NCBI GenBank assembly: GCA_024235095.1
Contig: JACKNC010000001.1
Location: forward strand, 2,670,501 to 2,734,500
Length of the DNA: 64,000 nt
From: Gammaproteobacteria bacterium
Lineage (GTDB): Bacteria > Pseudomonadota > Gammaproteobacteria > Competibacterales > Competibacteraceae
Direction of reading: 5' to 3'
Both the position numbers and the translations under genes were made by a program. Below the pieces are notes generated by a model that ran no database searches, was not told the origin of the DNA, and was given only the letters and a program-made list of their open reading frames with translations. Shown piece after piece: positions 24,844 to 32,936 of the stretch (positions are counted from its first letter, which is position 1; each line of letters starts with the position of its first letter).

Positions 24844-25917
24844 ATGATGACTCGAATCTGGCAAATCGCCTTCAGTAGTCTGTTGTTGATTTTTATAATG
24901 ATTCCTGGTCAGGTTTCAGGTGCGAGTCAAAAACTTGAGCCTCGGATTATTGGCGGCCGCGAAGCCACTAATTTTTATCCGTGGATGGCGGTTCTGGTGT
25001 TTGCCTCGGAACCGGATGTTTACGATGGGTTCTTTTGTGGCGGATCATTGATCGCTGCAAACTGGGTAGCCACCGCCGCGCATTGTGTGGAGACTGAGTT
25101 GCCTAGCGAGCTGGATGTCGTGTTGGGCGTGCGCGACCTGAAGCAGGATTTAGCCAATGGAATTGGGCAACGCCTCGGCGTCAAGCGCATTGTTATTCAC
25201 TCGCAATATGATGCAGGATCGAGCGATTTCGATATCGCTCTTCTGGAATTGCAAGAGGTCGCTAATGATGCGCCTATCCCGGTTTACAGTGGTCAGGATA
25301 CCCTGGTTGGCCAAGAAGCGTTGATCCTGGGATGGGGGAATACTCAGCGCCGAGGATGGCCGCAATATCCAGCGGTGTTGCAAGAAGCCTTCTTACCGAT
25401 TGTCGCTAACACGGTTTGCGCGACAGCCTTGGCGCCTGAGGAAATTACTGACAACATGCTATGTGCAGGCTACGCTAAAGGCGGCACGGATACCTGTCAA
25501 GGCGATAGTGGCGGACCGTTGCTGGTGAATCTGGGAGAGTACCAGTTGGCGGGCATCACCAGTTGGGGGATCGGTTGTGGCCGGGCCGGCAAATATGGGG
25601 TCTATACGCGAGTAGCCAATTTCTCGGCCTTCATTCAGGACAGCCAGCATCGTGATTATTTCGCCTGCGCCGACGTTAATGGCGACAGCGTAGTCGACGC
25701 GCAGGATCAAAATCAAAAACGCACTGAAGTCAGAGATGAGTTCAGGCAGTGGCTGCAAGAGTGCTGGTCTACGCAGGCAGACTGTGGCGATGTCAACGGG
25801 GATGGTCAGGTCAACAATACCGATAGACGAGTGCGTCGGCAGGCTATGAATAACCAGTACTTCTATTGGCAGCAGAGTTGCTGGTATCCGGAACAGACCA
25901 CGCCAGCCCAGCAATAA
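24844..25917 (+). CDS. Secreted trypsin-like serine protease with dockerin-like tail
   Basis: The 357-residue S1 protease has a signal peptide (residues about 1-26), an activation site at RIIGG, His in TAAHC, Asp in SDFDIALLEL and Ser in TDTCQGDSGGP. Asp six residues before the catalytic Ser predicts cleavage after Lys/Arg. After the protease domain are two calcium-loop repeats, ADVNGDSVVDAQDQ (about 277) and GDVNGDGQVNNTDRR (about 318), resembling type I dockerin repeats, each followed by a helix ending in WLQEC/WQQSC. Such tails outside cellulosome bacteria may dock to surface proteins. It is probably separate from the preceding operon (69-bp gap, weak ribosome site). Confidence 0.88.
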   Translation: MMTRIWQIAFSSLLLIFIMIPGQVSGASQKLEPRIIGGREATNFYPWMAVLVFASEPDVYDGFFCGGSLIAANWVATAAHCVETELPSELDVVLGVRDLKQDLANGIGQRLGVKRIVIHSQYDAGSSDFDIALLELQEVANDAPIPVYSGQDTLVGQEALILGWGNTQRRGWPQYPAVLQEAFLPIVANTVCATALAPEEITDNMLCAGYAKGGTDTCQGDSGGPLLVNLGEYQLAGITSWGIGCGRAGKYGVYTRVANFSAFIQDSQHRDYFACADVNGDSVVDAQDQNQKRTEVRDEFRQWLQECWSTQADCGDVNGDGQVNNTDRRVRRQAMNNQYFYWQQSCWYPEQTTPAQQ

Positions 25918-25931
25918 GGCTGCGCAAATGT

Positions 25932-25958
25932 AAAAAAGGCCGCAAACGCGGCCTTTTT
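25932..25958. terminator. Bidirectional intrinsic terminator
   Basis: GGCCGC and GCGGCC pair around AAAC, flanked by six A on the left and five T on the right. It lies between the convergent protease and mmdB genes, 4 bp beyond the mmdB stop, and can serve both. Confidence 0.85.
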
Positions 25959-25962
25959 CGGT

Positions 25963-27222
25963 TCAACCTTTTGGCAATAAGAGGGCAATGAAAGTCGCAG
26001 CAAAAATCGCGCTGGTAATGACGCCGCTGATGCTGGCGCCAAGAGCATGTGGTAGGACGACGACTCCGGGACCGACCGACTTCTGCGCGACTTTGGCGCA
26101 GGTAGGCACACAACTCACCCCAGCGATGCCGGTGACGGGATTGTATTTCTTGCCGGACAGGTAATATATCGCGTAGCCACCTACAATCCCCCCGATACCG
26201 GAAATCAGTAGCGCCAGAATGCCCAGCACCAGCAGTTTCAACACAATCGGATTCAGGATCGTGCCCGCTTCGCACAGTACGCCCAACAGCAGCCCCAGAA
26301 AGAATGTCGCGCTGTACAGCACCGTGTTCGAGAATAGCTCGAAGAAGTAGGTCATCTGGCTTTCCCGAACCACCACCCCGATAAACAGTGACAGGAACAA
26401 CGGTGACGCCACCGGAAACAGCAGGCTCAGCAGCACACAGGCAATCACGGCGAATACCAGCTTTTCATTAGAACTGATCGGCTTGGTTTTCTCCATCGGC
26501 ATAGGCAGGTTGCGTAGCCGTTCGGGAATCAACAACTTGATCAGGTACGGATATCCACCGTAAGTCAGCCCCAGATACAGGTAGGCCACCACCGTAATCG
26601 GTACGAACAAATCCCGCGCCAGCTGCAGCGAGGTGAACAGCACCATCGGCCCATCAGCGCCGCCGATGGTCGCTACCGACGCTGCTTGCCCCGGCGTCAG
26701 CCCCAGCGCTACCGCAATCGGATACACAAAGACCGTACCCAACTCGGCGAACAGGGCGACAAACATGCTCTGAAAGGGGCGGGCCATCACGAAGCCGACA
26801 TCCAGCAGCGTGCCGATGCCCATGAAAACCAGGCAGGCAATCAGACCGTTGCTGAACATGAACGTGTAGATTGGTTGCAGCCAGTTGATCTGCAAGATAT
26901 TGACCAGCGCCCCAGTGTCCGAGGCCAACGGGGCGACGAACAGGGTGCCAGGCAATTGTTGCGCCTGCTCGGCGGCGATGTTCAGACCAGTTGCTGGATC
27001 GTAGGCCGAGAAGAACATGACGCCCGCATTAATGGTAGCCATGCCCAGACCCATGGGAATCATCAGCAGGGCTTCCAGCACGCCTTTGCGTCCCAGATAC
27101 AGCAGCAGGACGCCTAGTGCCATGAGAAAGACACGGCCGAAGGCGATCTTGGGATCCGTAGAGAACCCTTGCAACAAGGTGTTGATACCTTGGAAAATAT
27201 CAAGAAAATTCAGGGATTCCAT
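25963..27222 (-). CDS. mmdB: Na+-translocating methylmalonyl-CoA decarboxylase beta subunit
   Basis: This integral membrane subunit (419 residues, about ten hydrophobic helices) decarboxylates carboxybiotin and couples this to Na+ export. It belongs to the OadB/MmdB/GcdB family: DFGDLL-type N-terminal helices are replaced by LNFLDIFQGINTLLQGF. The conserved GALMFGN-like centre reads ATIGGADGPMVLFTSLQLA, and the C-terminal VTGIAGVSCVPTCAKVAQK region is clear. The family member is deduced from the carboxyltransferase gene at the head of the operon, which is MmdA-like and not OadA-like. The ATG at 27222 follows GGGAG. It is the last gene of mmdA-D-C-B. Confidence 0.88.
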   Translation of the reverse strand: MESLNFLDIFQGINTLLQGFSTDPKIAFGRVFLMALGVLLLYLGRKGVLEALLMIPMGLGMATINAGVMFFSAYDPATGLNIAAEQAQQLPGTLFVAPLASDTGALVNILQINWLQPIYTFMFSNGLIACLVFMGIGTLLDVGFVMARPFQSMFVALFAELGTVFVYPIAVALGLTPGQAASVATIGGADGPMVLFTSLQLARDLFVPITVVAYLYLGLTYGGYPYLIKLLIPERLRNLPMPMEKTKPISSNEKLVFAVIACVLLSLLFPVASPLFLSLFIGVVVRESQMTYFFELFSNTVLYSATFFLGLLLGVLCEAGTILNPIVLKLLVLGILALLISGIGGIVGGYAIYYLSGKKYNPVTGIAGVSCVPTCAKVAQKSVGPGVVVLPHALGASISGVITSAIFAATFIALLLPKG

Positions 27223-27241
27223 AATGGAACGCTCCCGGTCA

Positions 27242-27652
27242 TCAACCGATGGTTAACAAGACCTGCCCAGCATCGACCGGATCGCCCGGCTTGACCGCGA
27301 TGTTGGTCACTTTGCCGCCATGCCGGGCGACGACGTGGGTCACCATTTTCATGGCTTCCAGCGAGACTAATTTGTCGCCTTCGCTGACCGCCTGACCAAC
27401 GCTAACATGCACAGTTTGCACTACGCCGCCCAGCGGCGCGACTTCATCGCCCGGACCTGCGGCTGCTGCTCCAGGCGCTGGCGCTGCGGCAGCGGCGGGC
27501 GTTGGCGCGGTAGGCACTGGGGCCACCGGTTGCGGCGCAACGCTCATGCTGCCCGGCTCTGGGTATAAACTCTGAGAGCTGTCAGTTGAAAGGTCTTCGA
27601 CGGCAACAATGTACTGTTTGCCTTCAACAGTGATACGGAATTTCTTCTCCAT
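27242..27652 (-). CDS. mmdC: Biotin carrier subunit of methylmalonyl-CoA decarboxylase
   Basis: The 136-residue biotin carrier moves CO2 from the carboxyltransferase to the membrane subunit. It has a short N-terminal part (MEKKFRITVEGKQYIVAVED), an Ala/Pro-rich linker (about residues 38-65) typical of these carriers, and a C-terminal biotinyl domain with the LEAMKMVTHVVA attachment lysine. The open frame runs up to 27769, but that would overlap mmdD by 58 bp and adds an unrelated N-terminus. The ATG at 27652 is preferred. mmdB starts 19 bp after the stop. Confidence 0.88.
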   Translation of the reverse strand: MEKKFRITVEGKQYIVAVEDLSTDSSQSLYPEPGSMSVAPQPVAPVPTAPTPAAAAAPAPGAAAAGPGDEVAPLGGVVQTVHVSVGQAVSEGDKLVSLEAMKMVTHVVARHGGKVTNIAVKPGDPVDAGQVLLTIG

Positions 27653-27711
27653 GGATGTTTTCTCGCAGGAAAGGGTAAGGGATAGGGAGATTGAAAAACA
27701 TTCGGGTGAAA

Positions 27712-28059
27712 TCAACGGGAGCGAGGCGCGTGCGACGTGTGATGAACCGAACGCGCCTCGGCGGTCCAACTGTAGCCTCGGGCTAGAGCTTCAATGTGGA
27801 CGATTCGGTGCGCGCCAGACATCACTGCGACAGCAGCCGTAATCACCGCCAGGTGTTCCGGTGGAATACCAGCGACCGCTACCGGTTGCAGCGGCGCAGC
27901 CGGTTTGACTGCGGTCGCAGGCGCAGGCGCGGTCGTTTGTTGCGATAAGGCCCAAACAATGCCGCGAATAACCAGAGCGACCAACATCGAGACGACGATC
28001 ACGATGCCGTAGATCACGAAGATGTCGCCAATGGCGTCCATCGTAGTGTAGGTGTTCAT
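27712..28059 (-). CDS. mmdD: Methylmalonyl-CoA decarboxylase delta (OadG-like) subunit
   Basis: The 115-residue protein has one N-terminal transmembrane helix (IFVIYGIVIVVSMLVALVIRGIVWAL, split about residues 13-38), an Ala/Pro linker and a C-terminal segment HLAVITAAVAVMSGAHRIVHIE. The last is the signature of OadG/MmdD gamma-delta subunits, which help assemble the sodium pump. The tail ends in a basic, Ser/His-rich stretch. The start ATG at 28059 follows GGAAAT. Order A-D-C-B agrees with known Mmd operons, where a small epsilon subunit may also occur but is not seen here. Confidence 0.82.
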   Translation of the reverse strand: MNTYTTMDAIGDIFVIYGIVIVVSMLVALVIRGIVWALSQQTTAPAPATAVKPAAPLQPVAVAGIPPEHLAVITAAVAVMSGAHRIVHIEALARGYSWTAEARSVHHTSHAPRSR

Positions 28060-28092
28060 CGATAAATTTCCGTTAAGTGGTCAGCGCGCAGA

Positions 28093-29643
28093 TTAAAGCG
28101 GGATGTCGCCATGTTTCTTGGCGGGCCGCAGTTCACGCTTGGTCAGCAACTTGCGCAGCGCCAGGGCAATCGTAGCCCGGGTGTCAGCCGGTTCAATCAC
28201 GTCCGTGATGTAGCCGCGTGAGGCGGACATGTACGGCGAGGCAAACTTGGCCCGATATTCCGCCGCCAGCTCAGCCGCCTTAGCCTTGCGATCTTCGGCG
28301 GCCTTGAGTTCGTTGCGATAGAGAATATTGACTGCGCCTTCTGCGCCCATTACCGCGATTTCAGCGGTGGGCCAGGCGAACACAAGATCGGCGCCCATTT
28401 CCTGGGCGCACATGGCCAGGTAGGAACCGCCATAAGCCTTGCGCAGGATGATGGTGATCTTGGGCACGGTAGCGGATGCGTAGGTGTAGAGCATCTTCGC
28501 GCCGTGACGGATAATGCCGCCGCGCTCTTGCTCGATGCCGGGCAAGAAGCCGGGCACATCGACCAGCGTCACGAGAGGGATATTGAAGGCGTTGCAGAAC
28601 CGGATGAACCGAGCGCCCTTATCGGAAGAGTCGATATCCATCGCCCCGGCTTTGACCAGTGACTGATTGGCGAGGACGCCGACGACAATCCCCTGGATGC
28701 GGGCGAAACCGACCACGATGTTGCCCGCCCAACCGGCGTGGACTTCCAGGAACTGGCCATTATCCACCAGACGCTTGATGACCGGTTGCACGTCCATGGG
28801 TTCCGAGGAGGTTTCCGGGATCAGCGCATCGATGCCTTCATCTGAGGACAGATCGAGATCGGGATAGGGGCGATGCGGCGGGTCCTCGGTGTTGTTGGAA
28901 GGCAAATAGCTGAGCAGGGCCTTGGCGATCTGGATGGCGTGGCGGTCATCGTCGGCGACAAAATGCACGTTGCCGCTGACCGTGGCGTGCATCTGGGCGC
29001 TGCCGACCTCGTCCAGGCTGGTGGTGCGCCCGGTGACCGCCTTGATCACCTCCGGGCCGGTGATGAACATATAGGCGTTCTGCTTGGTCATGATGATGTA
29101 ATCCATCAGGGCCGGCGAGTACGACGCGCCGCCGGCGCAGGGTCCGGCGATGATAGCGATTTGCGGCACTACGCCTGACAGCAGGACGTTTTGGTAGAAC
29201 ACCTCGCCGTAGCCGGACAGGGCGTCGACTGCTTCCTGAATGCGCGCGCCGGCGGAGTCCTTGAAAGCCACTACCGGGACGCCGATTTTCAGCGCCAGTT
29301 GCATGGACTGCACGATCTTCTTGGCGTGCATCTTCCCCAGGGTGCCGCCCATCACCGTGAAATCCTGGCTGAACGCCGCAACAGGCCGGCCATCAACAAA
29401 GCCGGTGCCGACGATTACGCCGTCGGAGGGCAATTCCTTGTCGGCCAAGCCAAAATGCTTGGCGGCATGTTTAGCGTGAGTTGCGATTTCCTGGAAGGTG
29501 TCCGGCTGAAACAGGGCCAGCAAGCGTTCGCGGGCGCCCATCAGACCCTTGGCGTGTCGCTCCTGGAGTTTGTCCTCGCCGCCGCCGGCTAATACTTTGG
29601 CGCGGCGTTCCCGCAAGATTTCAAGCTGTTTTTCGGAGAGCAT
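28093..29643 (-). CDS. mmdA: Methylmalonyl-CoA decarboxylase alpha (carboxyltransferase) subunit
   Basis: The 516-residue carboxyltransferase of the crotonase-like acyl-CoA carboxylase family transfers CO2 from methylmalonyl-CoA to biotin. It has RERLLALFQPDTFQEI, the oxyanion-hole AGARIQEAVDALSGYGEVF, IAGPCAGGASYSPALMDYI, and the C-terminal LADQ-type VGVLANQSLVKAGAMDID and LVDVPGFLPGIEQE motifs. Sequence alone could fit a propionyl-CoA carboxylase beta subunit. The following mmdD, mmdC and mmdB genes make the decarboxylase reading much stronger. The ATG at 29643 follows GAGGA. Acts at the cytoplasmic face of the membrane complex. Confidence 0.88.
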   Translation of the reverse strand: MLSEKQLEILRERRAKVLAGGGEDKLQERHAKGLMGARERLLALFQPDTFQEIATHAKHAAKHFGLADKELPSDGVIVGTGFVDGRPVAAFSQDFTVMGGTLGKMHAKKIVQSMQLALKIGVPVVAFKDSAGARIQEAVDALSGYGEVFYQNVLLSGVVPQIAIIAGPCAGGASYSPALMDYIIMTKQNAYMFITGPEVIKAVTGRTTSLDEVGSAQMHATVSGNVHFVADDDRHAIQIAKALLSYLPSNNTEDPPHRPYPDLDLSSDEGIDALIPETSSEPMDVQPVIKRLVDNGQFLEVHAGWAGNIVVGFARIQGIVVGVLANQSLVKAGAMDIDSSDKGARFIRFCNAFNIPLVTLVDVPGFLPGIEQERGGIIRHGAKMLYTYASATVPKITIILRKAYGGSYLAMCAQEMGADLVFAWPTAEIAVMGAEGAVNILYRNELKAAEDRKAKAAELAAEYRAKFASPYMSASRGYITDVIEPADTRATIALALRKLLTKRELRPAKKHGDIPL

Positions 29644-29911
29644 GAACGGTCCTCGTGATGGTTCAAGTCGATCGACAAATTGACGGTCAATAATCCGCGT
29701 CCCGCGCTCGGGCCGCGCGGGGCTGGTTATCTTTCTTCAGTGAGACGCGGGGGAACGGCCTGGGCAAGGCGCTGATGATGGCAGAGCATTCACCGCCATC
29801 CACGCTAACCCCTTCCAGCCAAACATTTTGATATAGGGTAGCTGAAATCCCGGCAAACGCGAGAGTCGGCGTTGTTGAAATGTGAATGTCTGTCCTGTGT
29901 CATCGGGGAAT

Positions 29912-30895
29912 TTACGAGCACAGGGTCTGCGCAGCCTCCCGCAGGGTTTGACTGTTGATGGCGGCATGATAATGGGCGCTGAAATCCGAGCCGCGCAACG
30001 CCTTTTTGATCATGCTTTCCAGATTAGGGCGTTTATCTTCGGGATTCGGGCCACTGCCCAGACCGCCGCCAAACTCGACAATGCAAGTGACGCCATCGTG
30101 AAAAGCGGTTTCCAGATTATCGATCCAATGGACCGGATGGAACAGTTGGAAGAAAAGCCGGGTCTTGATGGCCGCCGGATCGGGGTCATGGTAAGCGCCG
30201 GTATTGTTGGACAGAACGCGGATGGTTGGGGCGTTCATCTCGGCGCTGTCCAGCGCTGAACGGAAATGCAGGGCCGCAGTGATCATATAAAAGGTGTGGA
30301 ACGCGCCCTCGGTCTTGAGGCGGGTGGGCCGCTTGCGCGGAAAATGCGTATGCGCATCTTCGGTCAATCGATCCAAGTCTTCGCTCAGCCCGCCGACCAC
30401 GATTTGATCGAGCAGATTGCGCGCGGCGACCACGCAATAGTGTTTTTCAGCCAGCGGGCCGATGTTATCCAGGTGCAGGGGAAAAGCCAGCATTTCGCCG
30501 TTGCCGTAGTCGCCCATGCATTCGCCGCGCTTTTGCACAAGTCGCAAGGCCGTCTCAAAGCTCAAAGCCCCGGCGGCGGCCAGCGCGCAGTATTCGCCCA
30601 GGCTATGGCCGGCGGCCAGCATGGGTTGCACCTGGTGATCGGTTAATTCATGGAAGATGCCTAAACAAGCCAGCGAATGAACTAACAGGGCAGGTTGTGT
30701 GTAGCGGGTCAGCTTGAGCTCTTCTTCCGGTCCTTCCTGGCAAAGTTTGACGAGATCGTAGCCCAGAATATCGTTGGCCTGCTCGTAGAGTTGCCGGGCG
30801 GATGGAAAATCGCGGATCAAGTCGCTGCCCATGCCAACATACTGGGAGCCCTGTCCGGGAAAAATGAACATGATGTGCTGGTCCTGACTCGACAC
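29912..30895 (-). CDS. FabD-like malonyl/acyl-CoA:ACP acyltransferase
   Basis: This 327-residue acyltransferase has FIFPGQGSQYVGMG (residues about 10-23), the nucleophile GHSLGEYCALAAAGAL (Ser about 99), an RGECM-like segment with the arginine that holds the free carboxylate (VQKRGECMGDY), and the His in EGAFHTFYM. The frame reaches 31015, but an AGGAG sequence 8 bases before the GTG at 30895 supports that start. It is not in a fatty-acid gene cluster. It lies 268 bp upstream of mmdA on the same strand and may act with the orphan acyl carrier protein at 11595 or in polyketide-like chemistry (inference). Substrate is not clear. Confidence 0.82.
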   Translation of the reverse strand: MSSQDQHIMFIFPGQGSQYVGMGSDLIRDFPSARQLYEQANDILGYDLVKLCQEGPEEELKLTRYTQPALLVHSLACLGIFHELTDHQVQPMLAAGHSLGEYCALAAAGALSFETALRLVQKRGECMGDYGNGEMLAFPLHLDNIGPLAEKHYCVVAARNLLDQIVVGGLSEDLDRLTEDAHTHFPRKRPTRLKTEGAFHTFYMITAALHFRSALDSAEMNAPTIRVLSNNTGAYHDPDPAAIKTRLFFQLFHPVHWIDNLETAFHDGVTCIVEFGGGLGSGPNPEDKRPNLESMIKKALRGSDFSAHYHAAINSQTLREAAQTLCS

Positions 30896-31054
30896 GACGA
30901 TGCGCTCCTGTGGGGAGTAGTGAAAACAAACGCGCAAAGATACGGACAAGTCATGGACAAGGCAAGATGTGTTTGGAGCAACTTCCATGGCGAAGGCTGA
31001 AATCCAGGCGTTCAAAGCTGGAGCCTTACCCCGAAGAAGGGAGAAGGCGTTTTT

Positions 31055-31489
31055 TCAACCCTCATCCGCCGGACGATGGGGACACTCCGCACGGATGCAG
31101 TGACCATAAAGAATCAGCCGATGCTCGGCCAGCTCAAAACCAAGCTGTTGTGCAATAATTTGCTGTCGCCGCTCGATTTCCTGGTCACAAAACTCCTCAA
31201 TCCGTCCGCATTCCAGGCACAGAATATGATCGTGATGCACCCCCTGATCGAGTTCGAACACCGACTGACCGCTCTCGAAGTGATGACGCTTGACCAGGCC
31301 AGCTGATTCGAATTGGGTCAACACCCGATACACGGTTGCCAGACCGATCTCCTCGCCGGAATCAGCCAATGACTGGTGAATGGCATCGACCGTCAGATGC
31401 GTATTGCCTGGATGTTGCAACATATTGAGGATTTTGATGCGCGGCAGGGTGACCTTCAGGCCCGCCTGCTTAAGTTCTTTGGATCCCAC
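31055..31489 (-). CDS. fur: Ferric uptake regulator Fur
   Basis: The Fe2+-responsive repressor of iron uptake genes. The 144-residue product has the DNA-binding GLKVTLPRIKILNMLQHPG and IGLATVYRVLTQFESAGLV segments. Metal sites are seen as HHDHILCLECGRIEEFCD and the Glu in ESGQSVFELDQG. The frame is open to 31564, but the GTG at 31489 after GGGAG gives the usual MGSKELKQAGLK start, so I use it. It is divergent from bamE, the classic gammaproteobacterial arrangement. Confidence 0.94.
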   Translation of the reverse strand: MGSKELKQAGLKVTLPRIKILNMLQHPGNTHLTVDAIHQSLADSGEEIGLATVYRVLTQFESAGLVKRHHFESGQSVFELDQGVHHDHILCLECGRIEEFCDQEIERRQQIIAQQLGFELAEHRLILYGHCIRAECPHRPADEG

Positions 31490-31581
31490 GCGGAATTCTC
31501 CCGGGATTTCGCTTACCCACCCGTTGCCGTTGTACGTTATGATGTGATTCTCGTTCATCAGCAACCCGGATCCTGTTTTCC

Positions 31582-31911
31582 ATGTCTGATCTTTCCCTGC
31601 GCGCCACCAGCGTCTTGCTTCTGACGCTGATGGCTGGTTGTGAATCGTTCGTTCCCAGCTTCTACACCGTCCCGGTTCGTCAGGGCAATTACATTGACCC
31701 AGCGCTCGTTACTGAGTTGCGCCCCGGCATGCCCCGGCAGCAGGTTCAGCGCATCATGGGAACGCCTTTGGTCACTGATCCCTTTCATCAGAATCGCTGG
31801 GATTACTACTATCAATACGGTAAGGGCAATAAAATTGCCGAGCAACGGCGCGTTACTCTGTTTTTCAGAGGCGACGCGCTGGATCGCATTGACGCTGAAA
31901 TTGACGACTAA
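31582..31911 (+). CDS. bamE: Outer membrane assembly lipoprotein BamE
   Basis: This small lipoprotein of the BAM complex supports beta-barrel insertion. The 109-residue protein has a lipobox LMAGC (Cys20), then the SmpA/OmlA fold: YIDPALVTELRPGMPRQQVQ, MGTPLVTDPFHQNRWDYYY and RRVTLFFRGDALDRID. Short like other BamE proteins. The stop overlaps that of the convergent rnfH gene by 4 bp. Confidence 0.94.
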   Translation: MSDLSLRATSVLLLTLMAGCESFVPSFYTVPVRQGNYIDPALVTELRPGMPRQQVQRIMGTPLVTDPFHQNRWDYYYQYGKGNKIAEQRRVTLFFRGDALDRIDAEIDD

Positions 31912-32255
31912 CCATTCTCCGGCTCCAGATCGCCGCCGCCCCGGCGCATGCGCTTGCCTTCGGCAGCGCGTTTCTTGCGCACCTCCTTGGGATCAGCCAG
32001 CAAGGGACGGTAAATTTCGATCCGGTCGCCGGTACGGGCAGGCGCTGACAATTTGCTGAGCTTGCCGAAGACGCCGACCTTGACGGTCTGGAGTTGAATC
32101 TCCGAAAACTGCTCCTGAATCCGTGACTGAACGATCGCCTGCTCCAGAGTGGCGCCCTCCGGCAATTCGACCGGGATAATCACTTGCCGATCGGGCCGGG
32201 CATAAGCGACTTCAGCCCGGATCATCGCTGGATTGGGAAGATTATCTTTTGCCAT
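31908..32255 (-). CDS. rnfH: RnfH-family ubiquitin-like protein
   Basis: The 115-residue beta-grasp protein (UPF0125, formerly RatB) has IRAEVAYARPDRQVIIPVEL and VGVFGKLSKLSAPARTGDRI, and ends in a basic tail (KKRAAEGKRMRRGG). Function is unclear; it is named from linkage to Rnf complexes in some species. The ATG at 32255 overlaps the end of ratA by 14 bp, indicating coupled translation, so it is preferred over the upstream in-frame codon at 32285. Confidence 0.85.
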   Translation of the reverse strand: MAKDNLPNPAMIRAEVAYARPDRQVIIPVELPEGATLEQAIVQSRIQEQFSEIQLQTVKVGVFGKLSKLSAPARTGDRIEIYRPLLADPKEVRKKRAAEGKRMRRGGGDLEPENG

Positions 32256-32682
32256 ATAAATCAACCGCCCGTTTGCAGAAAGCATCTACCAGCGAATTGG
32301 CGATTTGCTTGAAGACGGGTTCAACAACCTTGCGCACCAAGGCGTTGGAAAACTCGAATTCCATATCCAGCGATACCTTGCAGGCGTCGGCGCGCAAGGG
32401 TTCAAAGCGCCAGTAGCCTTCCAGGCGCTGGAAAGGGCCTTCCAACAAGCGGATGTCGATCATTTTGTATTTCTGCATCCGGTTACTGGTCGTAAAGGTC
32501 TTATGCACACCACCCTTGGCCATTTCAATCGTCGCCCGCAGCGCATCCTCGCCGCATGGAGCGACATGGGCGGAGCGACACCAGGGCAGGAATTGGGGGT
32601 AGCTTTCGATATCATTGACCAGGTTATACATTTCCGCCGCTGAATACATCACCAGCGCGCTTTTTTTGACCGTCGCCACCAT
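32242..32682 (-). CDS. ratA: RatA/Coq10-type START domain protein
   Basis: The 146-residue START/Coq10-like protein begins VKKSALVMYSAAEMYNLVNDIESYPQFLPWC (split over residues 6-36), includes FEPLRADACKVSLDMEFEFSN and ends with the family helix RKVVEPVFKQIANSLVDAF. Members act either as ubiquinone-binding chaperones or, in E. coli, as a toxin affecting ribosome subunit joining (RatA). The function here is not decided. It forms an operon with rnfH. The usual divergent smpB gene is absent upstream; a subtilase gene lies there instead. Confidence 0.88.
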   Translation of the reverse strand: MVATVKKSALVMYSAAEMYNLVNDIESYPQFLPWCRSAHVAPCGEDALRATIEMAKGGVHKTFTTSNRMQKYKMIDIRLLEGPFQRLEGYWRFEPLRADACKVSLDMEFEFSNALVRKVVEPVFKQIANSLVDAFCKRAVDLYGKR

Positions 32683-32936
32683 TCAATCTCCATTACGGGG
32701 TCTTATCGTTCGGGGATTGGACTCTTGAACGCCAGTTTGATTGAATCTGTGTTGATCCTCAAGCATCGTGTGTGCGGGGTAGGATGAAGCCAATTATATC
32801 CACGCTCATCCCCACCGCTTGTCTGAAGCAGTTTGGCAAACCTAATGCATTAATTAATTTTGCTGATTGATGGCATAGCCGGTCCTGAATTGTCTGAATC
32901 ATTAATATTTGATTTTGAAGCTGGAGGAAATGACTT

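Noticed and set aside
27653..27769. Upstream extension of the biotin carrier frame
   Set aside because: It overlaps mmdD by 58 bp and adds unrelated residues; MEKKFRIT at 27652 is the natural start.
28873..29592. Plus-strand frames of 101 and 133 codons opposite mmdA
   Set aside because: Shadows of the strongly conserved carboxyltransferase on the other strand.
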